Shown here in pieces: positions 62,767-64,000 of a stretch of 64,000 nucleotides of DNA. The notes below the pieces were generated by a model that was not told the origin of the DNA, did not search any database, and was given only the letters and a program-made list of their open reading frames with translations. The stretch comes from Paragordius varius. Taxonomy: Eukaryota; Nematomorpha. Position 1 is the first letter of the stretch. Each line of letters starts with the position of its first letter. The position numbers were made by a program, and so were the translations under genes. The stretch covers positions 1 through 64,000 of the forward strand of contig OZ176058.1 of NCBI GenBank assembly GCA_964247055.1, given 5' to 3'.

Positions 62767-63840
62767 GAGTACTAAAATTTGAAAATGTCAGCAATTATAA
62801 AGCGAACGCTTATTTCCAAAGACGTGGGTCCTTCCTCAGGCTTAGGTCTTGATGTATGGTCTCCAGAATTCAGTCGTTTACAAGTTAGTTTTTTTTAGAA
62901 TTTTAAAAAATTTTTTAAAAACTTTTAAAAACTTTATATATTTTTTTTTGGTTTATATTTTATTTTTATTTTTACGTTTACAAAGATTACTTGTTACTTG
63001 TAGTAATCGTAAAATGACCTTATTAAATTCATTTAATTTTAGCTGAATTATAATTGCAAATTTATTAAAATAGTTTTTAATTGTTATAAATACAGTGAAA
63101 ATTGAAAAAACGGACAAAACGTAAAAATATACAGACAAATATTTTTGTCTAAAAGACAAACCATATGCATTTTAAATCTTGATTTTTTAAATATAACTAA
63201 TTGATTTAAACTGCAAAATATAATATGGAAATTTAAATTAATATCACAATAATTTATGTAGTTTACGATTGTATATAAAAAGTATGGTTATCTTTTAAAA
63301 AAAAATATTTGTCTTTATATTTTTACGTTTTGTCCGTATAACAATTTTTATTCTACTTGTCAGTTTATTTGAATGCCTAATAAAATATTTTTTATCATTT
63401 GAAAAAAATATAGTTTCATACATTGTAAAAAATTTATTCAACTTTTATCAATTTATCCAATTGCTAACTACAGTAAAAATTAAAATTTTACAGACAAAAT
63501 GTAAAAATATTAAGACAAATTTTTTTTTCAAAAGACAACCGACCATACTTTTATAAACCTTAATTTTTCTAAATATAACTCATTGTTTTAACTTATATAG
63601 AATTGATATTTAATATTGGTGAGACAATTTATTCTGTAACAATTATAACTAACTAGCTAATATGAGCAAAATTAAGGTTTTAAAAAGTATGGGGTTATCT
63701 TTTAGAAAAAAAAGTTGTCTTTTTATTTTTTACGTTTTGTCCGTATAATGTCAATTTTAACTGTATATATATTTCATAATTAGGATAAGATCCGATTATT
63801 GGAGGAAGATTTAGATGCAGAACGAGAATTGCGCGCCAGA
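62767..63840 (+). CDS. Prm: Paramyosin, 5' exons (gene continues past the window)
   Basis: Invertebrate thick-filament core protein. Coding exon 1 is 62,785-62,883 (33 codons: MSAIIKRTLISKDVG, then PSSGLGLDVWSPEFSRLQ) with donor gttagt. Exon 2 is 63,784-63,840 (19 codons: DKIRLLEEDLDAERELRAR) with donor gtaaga. The order PS-GLG, S-RL, then DKIRLL-EDL-ERELR-R is the classic paramyosin N-terminus: a short head then the rod. A strong 3' splice site (tttttacttttcag) at 62,766 lies 18 bases before the ATG, so an upstream 5'UTR exon or a trans-spliced leader is likely. Both exons are phase 0. The intron carries two family A elements. Confidence 0.9.
62785..62883 (+). CDS. Prm: Paramyosin coding exon 1
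   Basis: First in-frame ATG after the acceptor at 62,766. Encodes the non-helical head, rich in Ser/Gly, up to SRLQ. Confidence 0.88.
63091..63355. mobile_element. Family A foldback MITE in paramyosin intron
   Basis: TACAGTGAAAATTG to ACGTTTTGTCCGTATAACAA; right tip worn. Confidence 0.8.
63469..63765. mobile_element. Family A foldback MITE in paramyosin intron
   Basis: TACAGTAAAAATTAAAATTT to TGTCAATTTTAACTGTA; it ends 18 bp before the exon 2 acceptor's exon start. Confidence 0.87.
63784..63840 (+). CDS. Prm: Paramyosin coding exon 2
   Basis: Acceptor ataattag; encodes the first heptads, DKIRLLEEDLDAERELRAR. Confidence 0.92.
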
Positions 63841-64000
63841 GTAAGAATTTTTATTTTATTGAAAATTTCTCTTTTTATAAATTATATCTCATCTTACAAG
63901 TTTTTTGATACAAAATAATGTTAAAAGTCAATTATAATCCCTTAAATATACATAATTTTAAATTAATGATATAACTCAGTATTCTGTTTTTAATAATATA

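Noticed and set aside
1..64000. tRNA or rRNA genes
   Set aside because: No cloverleaf with A/B box-like motifs or conserved rRNA core was recognised; GC-rich patches are explained by hairpin units, exons or repeats.

Overview
This is the left end of an animal chromosome. It opens with about 3.7 kb of CCCTAA telomere repeat (C-rich strand on +, correct for a left end) and runs inward through very AT-rich, repeat-dense subtelomeric DNA. TTAGGG-type telomeres, spliced genes and a paramyosin gene point to an invertebrate, most likely a protostome that kept the ancestral TTAGGG repeat. I cannot name the species or phylum.

Layout. 1-3,690: telomere. 3,691-5,288: no gene seen. 5,289-16,165 (+): one spliced gene for a SLC5-family sodium/solute symporter of the monocarboxylate/multivitamin type, rebuilt here from about 17 exons. 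Its first four introns are extremely short (25, 32, 25 and 39 nt); later ones are 0.1-2 kb and hold transposons. 15,479-23,510, 36,603-41,370 and 43,255-48,205: a mosaic of subtelomeric duplicons. The third carries an in-frame second copy of the last two SLC5 exons. 27,589-36,280 (-): three consecutive in-frame exons for the paramyosin C-terminus, plus a partial second copy of the last exon. No upstream exons were found on that strand. 62,785-63,840 (+): the first two coding exons of a paramyosin gene, which leaves the window on the right.

The remainder is mostly small DNA transposons and tandem repeats. About 30 copies or remnants of one roughly 270-bp foldback element (TACAGTAAAAATTG ends) dominate. 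At least five other inverted-repeat families are present, including a 581-bp TTAA-flanked element whose empty site can be read in two paralogous duplicons. A recurring unit of a TAGGGTTAGGG stretch plus two GC-rich hairpins sits at several duplicon junctions and may mark where subtelomeric DNA has recombined.

Two themes connect the parts: 3' ends of genes (SLC5 and paramyosin) are found copied or relocated, and the same transposons recur inside the copies, which lets insertion order be inferred. All gene names rest on reading the translations by eye; no database search was possible.
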